A stretch of 64,000 nt of DNA from Methanobrevibacter sp. V74 (GTDB lineage: Archaea > Methanobacteriota > Methanobacteria > Methanobacteriales > Methanobacteriaceae). The stretch is taken from contig NZ_CAUJAN010000001.1 of assembly GCF_963082495.1 (NCBI RefSeq), forward strand, positions 62,001-126,000, written 5' to 3'. How positions within the stretch are numbered: position 1 is the stretch's first letter; every line of letters begins with the position of its first letter. The position numbers and the translations under genes were made by a program. Below, in pieces: positions 29,743-39,836 of the stretch. Below the pieces are notes generated by a model that ran no database searches, had not been told where the DNA came from, and was given only the letters and a program-made list of their open reading frames with translations.

Positions 29743-29773
29743 GTAAATAGCTATTATTTCAATAGCTATTTAC
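29743..29773. terminator. Hairpin 1 between the MvhD-like gene and mrtA
   Basis: GTAAATAGCTATT (29743-29755) and AATAGCTATTTAC (29761-29773) form a perfect 13-bp stem with a 5-base loop, 20 bases after the MvhD-like stop. There is no long T run on either side, so its class as a terminator is uncertain. The palindromic core AATAGCTATT occurs again at 30016-30025 and 30039-30048. Confidence 0.5.
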
Positions 29774-29789
29774 GCTCACTTCTAATTGC

Positions 29790-29827
29790 CTTTCTAAGAT
29801 TAGTAACTTGTTACTAACCTTAGAAAG
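29790..29827. terminator. Hairpin 2 between the MvhD-like gene and mrtA
   Basis: CTTTCTAAGATTAGTAAC (29790-29807) pairs with GTTACTAACCTTAGAAAG (29810-29827) with one mismatch in 18 and a 2-base spacer, the strongest hairpin of the window. Function unknown; may end or protect transcripts. Confidence 0.45.
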
Positions 29828-29896
29828 ATAGTTAAATAGAGAATGTTTGATTATTTTTCAAATTAATTATATTATGTTGATAAATCATCATTAGCC

Positions 29897-29931
29897 GATA
29901 ACTACCAATACTCAGCATATTGGTAGTTATC
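29897..29931. terminator. Hairpin 3 between the MvhD-like gene and mrtA
   Basis: GATAACTACCAATA (29897-29910) and TATTGGTAGTTATC (29918-29931) form a perfect 14-bp stem with a 7-base loop. With hairpins 1 and 2 it fills the space between convergent operons. The remainder of the 636-base gap (to 30359) holds no recognisable gene. Confidence 0.45.
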
Positions 29932-30359
29932 CTTTCTCTCCATCGATATAAAATAATTAATTAAAATAAAAGAGAGATATATGGAAAATCATATAGGTTT
30001 CTTTTCACTGTCTAGAATAGCTATTTGAGTTTATCTTTAATAGCTATTTTAATTTTTCATGATTATTTTTTATAAAAGCTTATTTTACAATATTTATTAA
30101 TCTAAACCGGGAGAGACATATTTTTGTCATTATGATAATGTAAAGATGTGACTGCTCTTCATTATAGCAATTTGATATTAAAAACTATTGCTGATTTAAT
30201 GATAGTTGATTAGTTAAATTCATTAGTTCTGCTGTAAACTATAGAATAAACAAACTTCAATTTAATTAAAAGTTGTTTTGTCCATGAAATTGTTTCATGT
30301 CTTTGATAACATTATGGTGATGGTTAATAAATTTCCATGCCTTTAAAAATGAAAATATA

Positions 30360-32018
30360 TTATCCTTTTGTTGGGATAATAATTTCCCTTTCACCGGATG
30401 GCATGAATTCTCTTAAGGCACCCTTTGCGATTTCCTTTCTTGGATGTCTAAAGTCAAAGGTTAAATGCGGATCTGCAAATGCAATTTTAATCAACGGATT
30501 TGTACAGAAGGCATCTCCTCTTGCGGCGTGTGGTGCTTGAGCAATACCTGCATATTCAGGCTGGTGACCTACATTCATAGCATAGTTTGGATAGTTCGGT
30601 CCTCTTAATTCATGGATTAAACCTTCATCACTTCTTATTGATAATGAATTGGAAGCACCTGCTTGGTCTTGTAAGTCATATCCATAAAATCCTAACCTTG
30701 AATGAGCTTCTTTATGTAAAATCATACTTAAATACCAACCATTCACACCGGCATTTGAGTTTCCAGTAGCAAATGCAGTTGAACAACCTGCTGCGGCAGA
30801 TATTACAGATGCTCTTTGAGAACCTCCAAAGTGTGTTTCCAAAAGTGTTGGTATTTCATATTGTTCTAATCCGTAAAGTGTCACTTCACTGGCAATGTCT
30901 CTTACAGTTTCCATGTCTAAACTTGCATTACATAAGCCGTATTTTTTATCTACATAATCTTTACCGTAATATGCAAAATCATCTAATATGTCATCTGTAT
31001 ATGTTGCACTTGCATATTGGGTAAATCCTACTCCTCCAGACATATATGATCCAAGCCATACTTGGTCATATAGTACTGCAGCAGCTGCAATAACTTCTAA
31101 AGTTACTTCAACCGGATCATCAGAAATTCTTGAAGTCTGAACCATGTCTGCTAGAGTACCAAATGCCACACCTCCAGGTTCATTAGGGCCTCTTGCACGT
31201 CTGGCTGGTAAAAATGATGCCATTCCAATTACATCTGCATGTTTTGCTGCATATGAGAAATCTGCAATAGCTGCTTCACCTGCACATAATTTATACGCAT
31301 TAATGAAACTCATACCAATTTGCATAGCTGACCATCTGGAAACGGTACCTCCGTCACAAGCCCTTACAACAAGTGTTGGAACTCTACTTACCTGATAAGT
31401 TTTATTTCCAACATATCTTTTTAACATTTCTGCCTGGTCTTCTGGGAATTCTTTGTTAATGTCAATTAAAACTCTTTTATCAAGTTCGTCAGCTAATTCA
31501 TCGTTTCCTGTAAAGATTTTTGCATAGCAATCTTCAGCAAGGCCTGGGTGCACTTCAACCATATGTTCTTGAACAACTGCACCTCCTGGAAGTGCATGGT
31601 TAATGTTTTCCATGTATTCATTGATTGTTTCAGGAGTAACTTCTACACCTAATCTTTCTTGCAATACTGAATGGGCTGTATCCATTCCTACAATGATGGT
31701 TCTTTTAATGTCATCAACCAGTTGCTGAATTGCTGCATTGTTACAAAAGTGTAGGTCATCACCTTCAACATAATCTTCGGTACCTGAAATTTTATATGCC
31801 ATTAATTGCCTTTGGCCTAAGGGCACACCTATGTCCGGATTATAAAATGGCATGTTTCTTTCTTTTGCTAATTTTTCAGCAGCATCATTAAATTCTCTTT
31901 TTCTTTCTGATTGTTTCCATCCCTCAAAACAATAGAAACTGGTGTGATCACTTTCCTGGTCTTCACCTTTAAATTTCTGGTTTAATGCGCTTAAAAACTT
32001 TTTATTCTCCAAACCCAT
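30360..32018 (-). CDS. mrtA: Methyl-coenzyme M reductase II subunit alpha
   Basis: Catalytic subunit of the methane-forming enzyme with coenzyme F430; 552 residues. The ATG at 32018 follows AGGTGA; the GTG at 32027 lies within that site. Active-site stretches: KHADVI (methyl-His), [14 protein letters not shown] (methyl-Arg), [12 protein letters not shown] (Tyr), FGGSQRA (methyl-Gln) and [12 protein letters not shown] (thioglycine region). The residue equal to the S-methyl-Cys of classical McrA is Ala (codon GCA at 30662-30660). It is the last gene of a B-D-G-A operon without mcrC, the isoenzyme II layout. Confidence 0.93.
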   Translation of the reverse strand: MGLENKKFLSALNQKFKGEDQESDHTSFYCFEGWKQSERKREFNDAAEKLAKERNMPFYNPDIGVPLGQRQLMAYKISGTEDYVEGDDLHFCNNAAIQQLVDDIKRTIIVGMDTAHSVLQERLGVEVTPETINEYMENINHALPGGAVVQEHMVEVHPGLAEDCYAKIFTGNDELADELDKRVLIDINKEFPEDQAEMLKRYVGNKTYQVSRVPTLVVRACDGGTVSRWSAMQIGMSFINAYKLCAGEAAIADFSYAAKHADVIGMASFLPARRARGPNEPGGVAFGTLADMVQTSRISDDPVEVTLEVIAAAAVLYDQVWLGSYMSGGVGFTQYASATYTDDILDDFAYYGKDYVDKKYGLCNASLDMETVRDIASEVTLYGLEQYEIPTLLETHFGGSQRASVISAAAGCSTAFATGNSNAGVNGWYLSMILHKEAHSRLGFYGYDLQDQAGASNSLSIRSDEGLIHELRGPNYPNYAMNVGHQPEYAGIAQAPHAARGDAFCTNPLIKIAFADPHLTFDFRHPRKEIAKGALREFMPSGEREIIIPTKG

Positions 32019-32019
32019 T

Positions 32020-32814
32020 TTATTCACCTAATTTTTTTTTCAAATCCTTAGAAAATACTCCCATACCATATCCCCCTTCAGTACGTGCAGTGTGAATATT
32101 TTCAATGACTTCAATTGCTTCTTTGTCTTGTCTCATACCAATGTTGTCTTCTCTGTAGATGGTGGTGATTTCTTTTAAATATTCCTCATCTAAAGGGGCA
32201 CCTACATCTATTGTTTCATCTAAAGGACGTCCAACTTGATCTTTAATATAATAAACATGGCCATCTTCTTCATTGTAAATGTATCTTTGAAGACCATCAA
32301 ACATTAATCCGTTTTCATCAAGCCTTAATGAGTGTCCATGTACTGTTGCACCTCTCATACCGCATCTTGCAGGGTCAAAAATATCGGTTTCAACTAGTTC
32401 TTTGGAAATTTTCTCTAAATCTTGTTCTCTTATTTCGATTACTTGCCTTCCGGATAATGTACCTGTATCTACGCCTCTGTATCTCCACATGTATGTTCTT
32501 GCTCTATCATATGGTTGTGCTGGGGCATTATACATTGAATCTGCAAATTGGATATATCTAACACGTATCCCTTCCTTTGCTCCGGGTGTTGGTTCAACGA
32601 TTTTTTTAATTATATCTCCATCATCTTCCATTTCTGCTAAAGGAGGATGTACGGTTTTATAACTTTCACCGGGGTTTCTATGGCCTAGTATTTTAACTAA
32701 ACCTTCATCAGATATTTGCCTAATTTTTTTAAAGTTATGCTCAGGATTCATGTGTTTTCGCCTATTTTCAGCAATTTTTGTTTCACCTGGGCAATATTGA
32801 GCTTTATATTCCAT
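32020..32814 (-). CDS. mrtG: Methyl-coenzyme M reductase II subunit gamma
   Basis: 264 residues: [75 protein letters not shown] and [20 protein letters not shown] are diagnostic for McrG/MrtG. GGTGAATT precedes the ATG. The stop is one base from the mrtA start, so expression of the two is coupled. Confidence 0.95.
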   Translation of the reverse strand: MEYKAQYCPGETKIAENRRKHMNPEHNFKKIRQISDEGLVKILGHRNPGESYKTVHPPLAEMEDDGDIIKKIVEPTPGAKEGIRVRYIQFADSMYNAPAQPYDRARTYMWRYRGVDTGTLSGRQVIEIREQDLEKISKELVETDIFDPARCGMRGATVHGHSLRLDENGLMFDGLQRYIYNEEDGHVYYIKDQVGRPLDETIDVGAPLDEEYLKEITTIYREDNIGMRQDKEAIEVIENIHTARTEGGYGMGVFSKDLKKKLGE

Positions 32815-32831
32815 AATTCACCAACATAATA

Positions 32832-33326
32832 TTATCTAATAACTTTCACGGTTTCTGCTGTTTTTGCACGTGAATCAACTAAACCAATGTAGCGATCATC
32901 AATAACACTTTCAAAATTGTTTCCATATTTTAAATAGTCAGAAATTGTTGATTTTGTCCTTGTAAAAATACCTACTAATAAATAATAATTGCATGGAACA
33001 TTTTCATCTAAAATCAATTGTAATTCATCCATAAACTCATTAAATTTAGACATGTCTACTGTAATTACAATTTCTCCTACCATCACTCTTAATTCAACAT
33101 CATTTCCATGAACACTTATCTTCTTGCGGTCGGTATGGTTAACGACATGTCCTTTTCCAGGACCGTAAAATACTTTTAAAGGAATTGATGGGCCATGAAT
33201 TAAAACTCTTTGCTGACCTTCGAGCTTATAAATTTCATTTAATATTTTTTCGGCAGTATCCGGTTTCAAATATCTATCTGGGGTAATTTTAATGTCAATA
33301 ACATTAATTTTTTTTGATTCATCCAT
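32832..33326 (-). CDS. mrtD: Methyl-coenzyme M reductase operon protein D
   Basis: 164 residues from ATG 33326 (MDESKKINVIDIKITPDRYL), with AAGGTGTTTTT as binding site; the open frame extends upstream into mrtB but without support. VLIHGPSIPLKVFYGPGKGH and VNHTDRKKI mark the McrD family. McrD binds the reductase and is implicated in its maturation or F430 handling; it is not part of the final enzyme. Confidence 0.93.
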   Translation of the reverse strand: MDESKKINVIDIKITPDRYLKPDTAEKILNEIYKLEGQQRVLIHGPSIPLKVFYGPGKGHVVNHTDRKKISVHGNDVELRVMVGEIVITVDMSKFNEFMDELQLILDENVPCNYYLLVGIFTRTKSTISDYLKYGNNFESVIDDRYIGLVDSRAKTAETVKVIR

Positions 33327-33336
33327 AAAAACACCT

Positions 33337-34668
33337 TTAAAGTTTATTTTTAAGTTCTCCTGCAACTTTAGCCACATTCGGAATTGGATTTCTAAGATTG
33401 TCTATTGTACCATATACAATTCCAATCAATGCTGATGTTCTTTTAACTGAAAACATCTGAGTACCTGCATCCAAACACATTGCTGCTGATGCACAAGGAA
33501 TTGCAGTTCCTTTTGCATGTCTTGTTACTACGTGGTTTCCATGGAATGTACCTGGTCCTCCACCACCATAAATTGAGTGGGAAAAGAAACTGAATCCTAC
33601 ACCAACACCTTCAGTTCTACCATAATCTACGCCTGGAAGTCCAGTTTCATATTCTAGCATGTCATTATAATACAATACTGTTGATGCTACTGCTTGCGCT
33701 GCTCTTGCAGCACCTACATTAACAATAACTGCCGCTAGCAATCCTGCTGCAGCATATGCATTCCATAAAGCCCAGTCTTGAGGTTCATAAATGTTATATC
33801 CTGAAGGCATCTTTTTAGCAACTCTAATAACATTATCTTCAATAGCTCTTCCAACTAATGAACGGATTACAGTTCCAACTGTTCCTTTGCCGTTTTCTTT
33901 TACAATATCGAAAACTAAATTATTAGCATTCAAACCTTGATAGGCCATAGTCAATAAGTGCATTCTCTCAAATGCTCCTGTTGCATCTCCAGTTTCAAAC
34001 ATTGCCGTTTGTTCCATAATTGAGGATAATGCTGCGGCATTTAATGTCTGTTTATTGGTAATTGCTACTACATGGTTTGCCATAACATTTCTTAAACCGT
34101 ATCCTAATCCTTCTAGGAGCACTGGCGGTCCTAAAAGAGCACTGATGTTTGCACCTGAGAGATCCACGGTTCTGGGATATGCTCCCATTACTGCGGTTTT
34201 AATTGTTGATGCATCAAACATATTTATGTCAAAGCTATCTATGATAGATTGAATTGTTGCAGCACCGGTCTGTAGTGTTGATACTGAGTAATCTGCCGCG
34301 ACTTTTAATCGTTCTTCTGGAAGTTGGACAAGCAATTGTTGTCCGTCGTTGATAATATTGACGGTTGTGTCATCATCTTCATTAACCTGAAGAATTTTCT
34401 TAATCTTACTTGCGATAAGTTCAGCATTTTCAACAATCGGCAAGTCTAATTCACGACCTGGAATATATGTGGATTTTCCACCCATTGCTGCTGTTTTTAA
34501 ACCTTTTTCGATACCTGCTAAATTAACAGCAGATGATCTTTTAATATCATAAATCATCTCTTGTATAGCAGAATTTTTAAGGGGACTAATAGATTCAAGA
34601 GGTGCAGATTCTTCTAAAATTTTTCCATCTGGACCATATAAATCTAGATTGTCATCATATATTTTCAT
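33337..34668 (-). CDS. mrtB: Methyl-coenzyme M reductase II subunit beta
   Basis: 443 residues. [80 protein letters not shown] and [19 protein letters not shown] are the McrB/MrtB signature; SIYGGGGPG lies near the coenzyme B site. AGGAGGTTATTA precedes the ATG. First gene of mrtBDGA, reading away from a 1.4-kb AT-rich region. Confidence 0.95.
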   Translation of the reverse strand: MKIYDDNLDLYGPDGKILEESAPLESISPLKNSAIQEMIYDIKRSSAVNLAGIEKGLKTAAMGGKSTYIPGRELDLPIVENAELIASKIKKILQVNEDDDTTVNIINDGQQLLVQLPEERLKVAADYSVSTLQTGAATIQSIIDSFDINMFDASTIKTAVMGAYPRTVDLSGANISALLGPPVLLEGLGYGLRNVMANHVVAITNKQTLNAAALSSIMEQTAMFETGDATGAFERMHLLTMAYQGLNANNLVFDIVKENGKGTVGTVIRSLVGRAIEDNVIRVAKKMPSGYNIYEPQDWALWNAYAAAGLLAAVIVNVGAARAAQAVASTVLYYNDMLEYETGLPGVDYGRTEGVGVGFSFFSHSIYGGGGPGTFHGNHVVTRHAKGTAIPCASAAMCLDAGTQMFSVKRTSALIGIVYGTIDNLRNPIPNVAKVAGELKNKL

Positions 34669-34746
34669 TAATAACCTCCTTAAAATTCATATTAAAATAT
34701 TCTCGTGAACAATTTCAAGCAATATTTTAATACTACTATTAATACT

Positions 34747-34797
34747 GATTATTTTTGTAAAATAATCATTATTAGTTACAAGTAATAATCATATAAA
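34747..34797 (-). promoter_or_regulatory. Putative mrt promoter with operator-like palindrome
   Basis: On the minus strand CTTTATATG (about 34789-34797) is a good TATA element. GATTATTTT-TGT-AAAATAATC (34747-34767), a perfect 9-bp inverted repeat, lies 25-45 bases downstream, across the expected transcription start. This would leave a leader of about 90 bases before mrtB. Regulation by a palindrome-binding repressor is inference. Confidence 0.45.
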
Positions 34798-34799
34798 GA

Positions 34800-36100
34800 T
34801 TACTATAATTAAAAACACTTATAATTTATTTAAATTGATTTTTTAAGTTTATTCATTGTTAATATTTATTTTTAGATGATTTTTGAGTTTATTTTTACCA
34901 AATGACTTTAAATTTTAAATATCTGATTGAAAGTATTATTTTTAAATTTTTTTTATAATGGTCAAATGGATATTGAAATATTTAATTGGGGCGCTTTTTT
35001 TGAATTTTAATTTAATAGGAGGGCAATGAATTGTTTTTTTCAAGATTGTAATTCATTTATTACATGATTCAACTCAAATAAAAAAGAATAATATTTTTTG
35101 AAAATGTATTAATTATTACATATTTAATTTATATTAAATAATATTTTTTTTATAAATTTTTATCAAATATAATAATATTAGTAATGATAAATTATATAGT
35201 TGATATAAAAATAACTTTTGTTTAAAAAAATAAAAGGTAAATTATAATTTTTATATTAAAATGTTAGTTTTAGGATAAAATTAATTTGTTGATTATCTTT
35301 TTAATGATTATGTAGAAATTGAGTATTTCATTATATTGTTTAAAAAAATAAAAAGTAAATTATAATATTATATCACGTAGGCAAAGTTTGATAATAAAAT
35401 CGATTTACTAATTATTTTTTTAATACTGATGTAGAAATTGATTATTTTGTTATAATAATCAAATAATAGTTAATAGTAATAAGCCTATAAATGTTTCTTA
35501 TTTTAATTATTGTTTAAATTTATCAGTTTTTCTTTTATCATATTATTTACGCTTTTTAAGGTATATGGTAATTGATTTTTTCTTAATTTATTAATTCAAG
35601 TTCAAAATGTGCTTATACTCATTTAAATATTATTTTTAACAATATTTTATTTTTGAGTATTTGAGGTTATTCATTATTAAATTTAAAATAATGAGTTTAA
35701 ATAAGGCATATCTCTGTTAAGTTTCATTTCCTTTTATTTTAACAGTTAATTTTTCTTTTTTTATTTATGTTCGTGTTTTTATTAATTTTTCAAAAAAGTA
35801 ATAATTATTAATAAATTAATAATATTAAATTATTATTTTTTTTAAAAAAAGTATTATTAAAAATCATATAGCTTTTTTTTTATTTTAAGTGTTCTGTTAA
35901 AATTAACGTTTTAATTAACCTGAAGTTAAAAATTACGGGATCATATGGAAGTTGAGCAAAAATTACAAAATCAACTAAAGTCAGTGGAGGCGTATGATCT
36001 TTAAAGCGAATTAACAAAAAAAGAGACTGAACCAGCGAATATCAAATTAAAATTTATTTTGATTTAAGAAAGATTTAAGTAATCTGATAATATAACTATT
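34800..36100. other. Very AT-rich 1.3-kb intergenic region with a possible relic ORF
   Basis: Between divergent mrtB and a secreted protein. It is almost entirely A/T with long T runs, plus a degenerate tandem repeat (35218-35457). At 35945 ATGGAAGTTGAGCAAAAATT begins a 19-codon frame (MEVEQKLQNQLKSVEAYDL) that hits TAA and continues in the same frame for 20 more sense codons, a possible relic of a small coiled-coil gene. Nothing else recognised. Confidence 0.5.
35218..35457. repeat. Degenerate tandem repeat, unit about 110-118 bases
   Basis: TTTAAAAAAATAAAAGGTAA (35221) recurs as TTTAAAAAAATAAAAAGTAA (35339); both are followed by ATTATAAT, then ATAAAAT(T/C)(A/G)ATTT, TTTTTTAAT and finally TGTAGAAATTGA (35321 and 35430). 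The units have several substitutions and small indels. Confidence 0.5.
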
Positions 36101-36114
36101 ATGTGGTTGTTAAT

Positions 36115-37620
36115 ATGAACAATAAAATAATATTTTGTTTTATTATTCTTTTAGCATTATTTTCAACAATTTCGCTAACTTCTGCAAATGAAAATGTCAC
36201 TTGTGATAATTTATCTATAATTGAAGATGACATGCCAATACCTTTAGGCATTAACGATACTTGTAATGTGAATAAATCATCAACCGACATTTCCGCAGAT
36301 AATAAAACTTCATACACTGATTATAGTGATGAATTTAAAGTCACATTAACTTCAAATGGAAGTAGTTTGGCTAATAAATCAATTGTTGTTAATCTAAATA
36401 ATGTTGTCTATAATAAAACAACAGATTCATATGGACAGATAGTTATAAATTTCAAACTTACAACTGGAATTTATAATGTGAGTTATTCCTTTGAAGGTGA
36501 TGAAAATTATACTTCATCAAATGGCACGGCTACAATAACAGTTTATCCGGAGTTGGTTACTTATCTTGATGTTGTAGACAAGGATATTAATTATCGCCAG
36601 GGATTGAAATCCCTGTTTCAGCTTAAATTAGTCGATGTTTATGGAAATCCTGTTTCCTCTAAAAATATCACTATTAAAGTGGGAGGTAAAACTTACATTG
36701 CCAAAACAGATTCTAAGGGCATTGCAACATTTAGTTTAAGTCTAAAAAAAGGAACCTATGTGATTCAATGCTGTTCTTGCGGAAATGGAATTTATTTGAA
36801 TGCATCAGGCACTTTTAAGATATTTGTCAAATCAAAATTATCTAAAGGACATGGATATTGGGTAGATAAATGGAGCATGAAAAAAGTCAAGCTTAAAAAA
36901 CTTGCTAAACTTGGAACAAAGCACATTTTCTTACTTCACACAGTATTTTCAAAATATGGTAAGGGTACCGTTTTGAAATGGATTAAGAAAGCCCATAAAT
37001 ATGGAATGAAAGTTCACATATGGATGGCGGTATTTTATAAAAACGGAAAATTCATACACCCTGTAAGCAAAAAAGGTGTTTATAATTACAAATTCATGAA
37101 TACAATGATTAAAAAGGCAAAATACTATGCTGGTTTGAAGGGCGTTGACGGAATACAATTTGATTATATAAGGTTTGGCGGAAATGCTTATAAATATAAG
37201 AATGCAGTTAATGCTGTTAATTATTTTATAAAAAAAGCCAGTGTTTCTGTTCGAAGCATAAACTCAGAATGTGTCATGTCTGCAGCAGTCATGCCTGAAC
37301 CGTCTTGTATGAAGCATTATTATGCTCAGGATGTTCCTACAATGTCCAAGTATCTGGATGTTGTTGTCCCTATGGTTTATAAGGGAAATTACCATGCAGG
37401 TTCGAAATGGATTAAAAAAACAACTAAAAAGTTTGTAAAACAATCTAATGGGGCTAAAATTTGGTCAGGTATCTTAACTTATAAATCCGATTCCAATATC
37501 AAAAAATTATCCTATAAAGCACTATTTAAAGATGCAAAAAATGCAATGAATGGTGGCGCATCTGGTGTCGTGTTATTTAGATGGGGATTAACTAAGTTCA
37601 TAAACTTTAAAAAACTATAG
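36115..37620 (+). CDS. Secreted protein with Ig-like repeats and a glycoside-hydrolase-like barrel
   Basis: 501 residues from ATG 36115 (the frame opens at GTG 36103). A signal peptide (residues 1-24, IIFCFIILLALFSTISLTSA) is followed by two beta-sandwich repeats (about 50-140 and 145-240) with the YTSSNGTATITVYP and YLNASGTFKIFVK type ends known from methanobacterial adhesin-like proteins. The C-terminal half (GHGYWVDKW, KHIFLLHTVFSKYG, HKYGMKVHIWMAVFY, GVDGIQFDYIRFGG, LDVVVPMVYKG, GVVLFRWG) resembles TIM-barrel hydrolase-like (DUF187/GHL10) domains. Substrate unknown. No membrane anchor seen. Confidence 0.8.
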   Translation: MNNKIIFCFIILLALFSTISLTSANENVTCDNLSIIEDDMPIPLGINDTCNVNKSSTDISADNKTSYTDYSDEFKVTLTSNGSSLANKSIVVNLNNVVYNKTTDSYGQIVINFKLTTGIYNVSYSFEGDENYTSSNGTATITVYPELVTYLDVVDKDINYRQGLKSLFQLKLVDVYGNPVSSKNITIKVGGKTYIAKTDSKGIATFSLSLKKGTYVIQCCSCGNGIYLNASGTFKIFVKSKLSKGHGYWVDKWSMKKVKLKKLAKLGTKHIFLLHTVFSKYGKGTVLKWIKKAHKYGMKVHIWMAVFYKNGKFIHPVSKKGVYNYKFMNTMIKKAKYYAGLKGVDGIQFDYIRFGGNAYKYKNAVNAVNYFIKKASVSVRSINSECVMSAAVMPEPSCMKHYYAQDVPTMSKYLDVVVPMVYKGNYHAGSKWIKKTTKKFVKQSNGAKIWSGILTYKSDSNIKKLSYKALFKDAKNAMNGGASGVVLFRWGLTKFINFKKL

Positions 37621-37628
37621 AGTTTTTT

Positions 37629-38405
37629 TTAACTCTTTTTCTTATTTTTAATTTTCTTCAATTGGTTTATAAACCGGTCATCATAGTTTTTAGCAATATC
37701 TTCGTATTTGTTCCAGATTCCAATAGCTGTTTCGGGAACTACATCAAGCTTATTTTCTGTAAATTTAGTATATGTGTGCATCATCTCTCTTGAATCAGAT
37801 ATGATAACTTTAACAAATGGGATGTCTGCTTTTTGAATAGGTATGTCTTTTTCTCTAAATAATGAAATAATGTCAAATTCTTCATTGTTAATGTAGCAAG
37901 TTGGTGAAGCTAGGATGTTTATTTTCAAATTGGACCTTTTACGAAGTGCTTTTACTAATGCTTCCCCTTCACCTTCAAATAAAAACCCAATTCTCATGTT
38001 AATTGATTTTTTAGCTCTTTTAATGATTTCCAACTCTTGAGCGATAATTTTATCAACTCCATAAATCCTCCAAATTGGGGCTTGGACTTGATTCATGCCG
38101 TTTTCATAAATATTGGTTAGTCTACTTATTCCGTCATCAATTTCACTGTTAAGTCTTTCTTTTTCATGTGTTAAAACTTCAACAGGGGATTTAACATTGT
38201 ATGTCAGTGGACGTCCGCTTTCTATTTCAATAAAATCTTTTTCAGCCAGTCTTTTTAAAACGCCATATATTTTTGATCGTGGTATTTCTGCTTTTTCAGC
38301 TATTTCAACTGCATTTGCTGAAATTAATAATGTTAATGCCAGGTATGCCTGTGATTCATACATTGTTAATCCGATTTTGTTAAGTAGATTTATATTTTCG
38401 TCCAT
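37629..38405 (-). CDS. TrmB family transcriptional regulator
   Basis: About 258 residues. The N-terminal winged helix (GLTMYESQAYLALTLLIS, VEIAEKAEIPRSKIYGVLKR, LAEKDFIEIESGRPLTYNV) is followed by a coiled-coil (EKERLNSEIDDGISRL) and a C-terminal sensor region (RIYGVDKIIAQELEIIKRAK, SINMRIGFLFEGEG). Starts at 38423 or 38405; no ribosome binding site is seen and TTTATATATT lies about 25 bases before the second ATG, which suggests a leaderless message from 38405. It is divergent from hcp and shares an inverted repeat with it. Confidence 0.85.
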   Translation of the reverse strand: MDENINLLNKIGLTMYESQAYLALTLLISANAVEIAEKAEIPRSKIYGVLKRLAEKDFIEIESGRPLTYNVKSPVEVLTHEKERLNSEIDDGISRLTNIYENGMNQVQAPIWRIYGVDKIIAQELEIIKRAKKSINMRIGFLFEGEGEALVKALRKRSNLKINILASPTCYINNEEFDIISLFREKDIPIQKADIPFVKVIISDSREMMHTYTKFTENKLDVVPETAIGIWNKYEDIAKNYDDRFINQLKKIKNKKKS

Positions 38406-38435
38406 GTTTATGAATTGTCTCATGTAATATATAAA

Positions 38436-38478
38436 TTGTTACTTTTCACCATTGAGAAGTGACAAAATCTTTATATAT
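38436..38478 (+). promoter_or_regulatory. hcp promoter with inverted repeat shared with the TrmB gene
   Basis: TTGTTACTTTTC (38436-38447) and GAGAAGTGACAA (38454-38465) form an inverted repeat with 10 of 12 matching positions, placed directly before CTTTATATATA (38468-38478), the hcp TATA element, and beside the TATA of the divergent regulator gene. It is a good candidate for the TrmB operator controlling both directions. Confidence 0.5.
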
Positions 38479-38523
38479 ACTTTAGGTTAAATTTATAATT
38501 ATAAATATTTAGGAGATATTATT

Positions 38524-39834
38524 ATGGCAGATAATGGCTTAGATATGTTTTGTTATCAATGTTCCCAAACCGCTCATGGTACTGGATGTACTATCAGTGG
38601 AGTTTGTGGTAAAAAACCTACCGTAGCAAGATTACAGGATAACTTAATCTTTACTATGAAAGGAATCAGTGCATACAACTACAATGCAAATGTTTTAGGT
38701 AAATACAATCCTGAAATTGATGCATTTTTAACTAAAGGTTTGTATACTACTTTAACTAATGTTAACTTTGATACTGAGGATTTGGTGGCATTAGCTTTAG
38801 AAGCAGGTAAAATCAGTGTTGATGTAATGAGATTACTCAAAGACGCTCACATTGATGCTTACGGCGAACCAAGACCTGTAGAGGTAAAAGTTGGAGCACA
38901 AGAAGGGCCGGCTATTATTGTAACCGGTCACGACTTAAAAGCATTGGAAGAATTATTAAAACAAGTAGAAGGAACTGATATTAAGGTTTACACTCACTCT
39001 GAAATGTTGCCGGCTCACGGATATCCTGGATTAAACAAATATAAAAATTTAGCAGGACAATTAGGTGGGGCATGGCATGATCAAAGAACAACCTTTAAAA
39101 AATACAATGCAGCTATTGTTGGAACCAGTAATTGTGTTTTGCCAGCACTTGATGCATACAAGGAAAGAATGTTCACTATGGATGTAGCGAAACTTGAAGG
39201 AGTTAAAACCATAGAAGATTATGATTTCTCAGAAGTAATTGAATGTGCAAGATCTTTAGGAGGATTGGAGCCTGAAGAATTAACTGCAGTTACAACCGGT
39301 TGGAGTGCAGGAGCTATTGTTGAACATGCTGATACTATTAAAAGATTAGTGGAAGAAGGTAAAATTAGAAGATTCTTTGTAGTAGGTGGCTGTGACAAAG
39401 CAGCAAAACACAATGACTACTACAGAGACTTTGTGCAAAACTTACCTGAAGACACTGTTATTTTAACTTTAGCTTGCGGTAAATTCAAATTCAACGACTT
39501 GGATTTAGGCGACATTGAAGGAATTCCAAGATTATTGGATGTTGGTCAATGTAATGATACTATCGTAGCAGTAGATGTTGCACTTGCTTTATGTGATTTA
39601 TTTGACATGGAATTAAATGAACTGCCATTGACAATTGTTCTCAGTTGGATGGAACAAAAAGCAGTAGCAGTTCTCTGGGCATTACTTTACTTAGGTAAAA
39701 CTGACATGTGGCTTGGGCCTGTGCTTCCTGCATGGTGTAACGATGATATCATAAATGTTTTGGTTGAAAACTATAATTTGACTCCTACTTCTGGCAATGC
39801 TTTAGTCGACATTAAAAGAATTTTAGGAGAATAA
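38524..39834 (+). CDS. hcp: Hydroxylamine reductase / hybrid cluster protein, short class
   Basis: Hybrid [4Fe-2O-2S] cluster protein linked to detoxification of NO or hydroxylamine. 436 residues. The N-terminal [20 protein letters not shown] motif binds the [4Fe-4S] cluster; hybrid-cluster ligands are in [47 protein letters not shown] and GQCNDT. The length of about 430 with a shortened N-terminal helical region fits class III enzymes of anaerobic archaea. AGGAGATATT precedes the ATG; followed 2 bases later by a cupin gene. Confidence 0.94.
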   Translation: MADNGLDMFCYQCSQTAHGTGCTISGVCGKKPTVARLQDNLIFTMKGISAYNYNANVLGKYNPEIDAFLTKGLYTTLTNVNFDTEDLVALALEAGKISVDVMRLLKDAHIDAYGEPRPVEVKVGAQEGPAIIVTGHDLKALEELLKQVEGTDIKVYTHSEMLPAHGYPGLNKYKNLAGQLGGAWHDQRTTFKKYNAAIVGTSNCVLPALDAYKERMFTMDVAKLEGVKTIEDYDFSEVIECARSLGGLEPEELTAVTTGWSAGAIVEHADTIKRLVEEGKIRRFFVVGGCDKAAKHNDYYRDFVQNLPEDTVILTLACGKFKFNDLDLGDIEGIPRLLDVGQCNDTIVAVDVALALCDLFDMELNELPLTIVLSWMEQKAVAVLWALLYLGKTDMWLGPVLPAWCNDDIINVLVENYNLTPTSGNALVDIKRILGE

Positions 39835-39836
39835 TT

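Noticed and set aside
29743-30048. CRISPR-like array from repeated AATAGCTATT
   Set aside because: The repeated unit is only 10 bases, spacing is irregular, and no cas genes are present.
30587-31024. Two forward frames of 60 and 83 codons opposite mrtA
   Set aside because: Antisense shadows of mrtA rich in Leu and His; no family resemblance.
32019-32027. GTG start of mrtA overlapping mrtG
   Set aside because: The GTG belongs to AGGTGA, the binding site for the ATG at 32018.
34800-36100. CRISPR array or replication origin in the AT-rich region
   Set aside because: No regularly spaced identical repeats, and the two degenerate units are adjacent. No origin-binding boxes or cdc6 gene are nearby.
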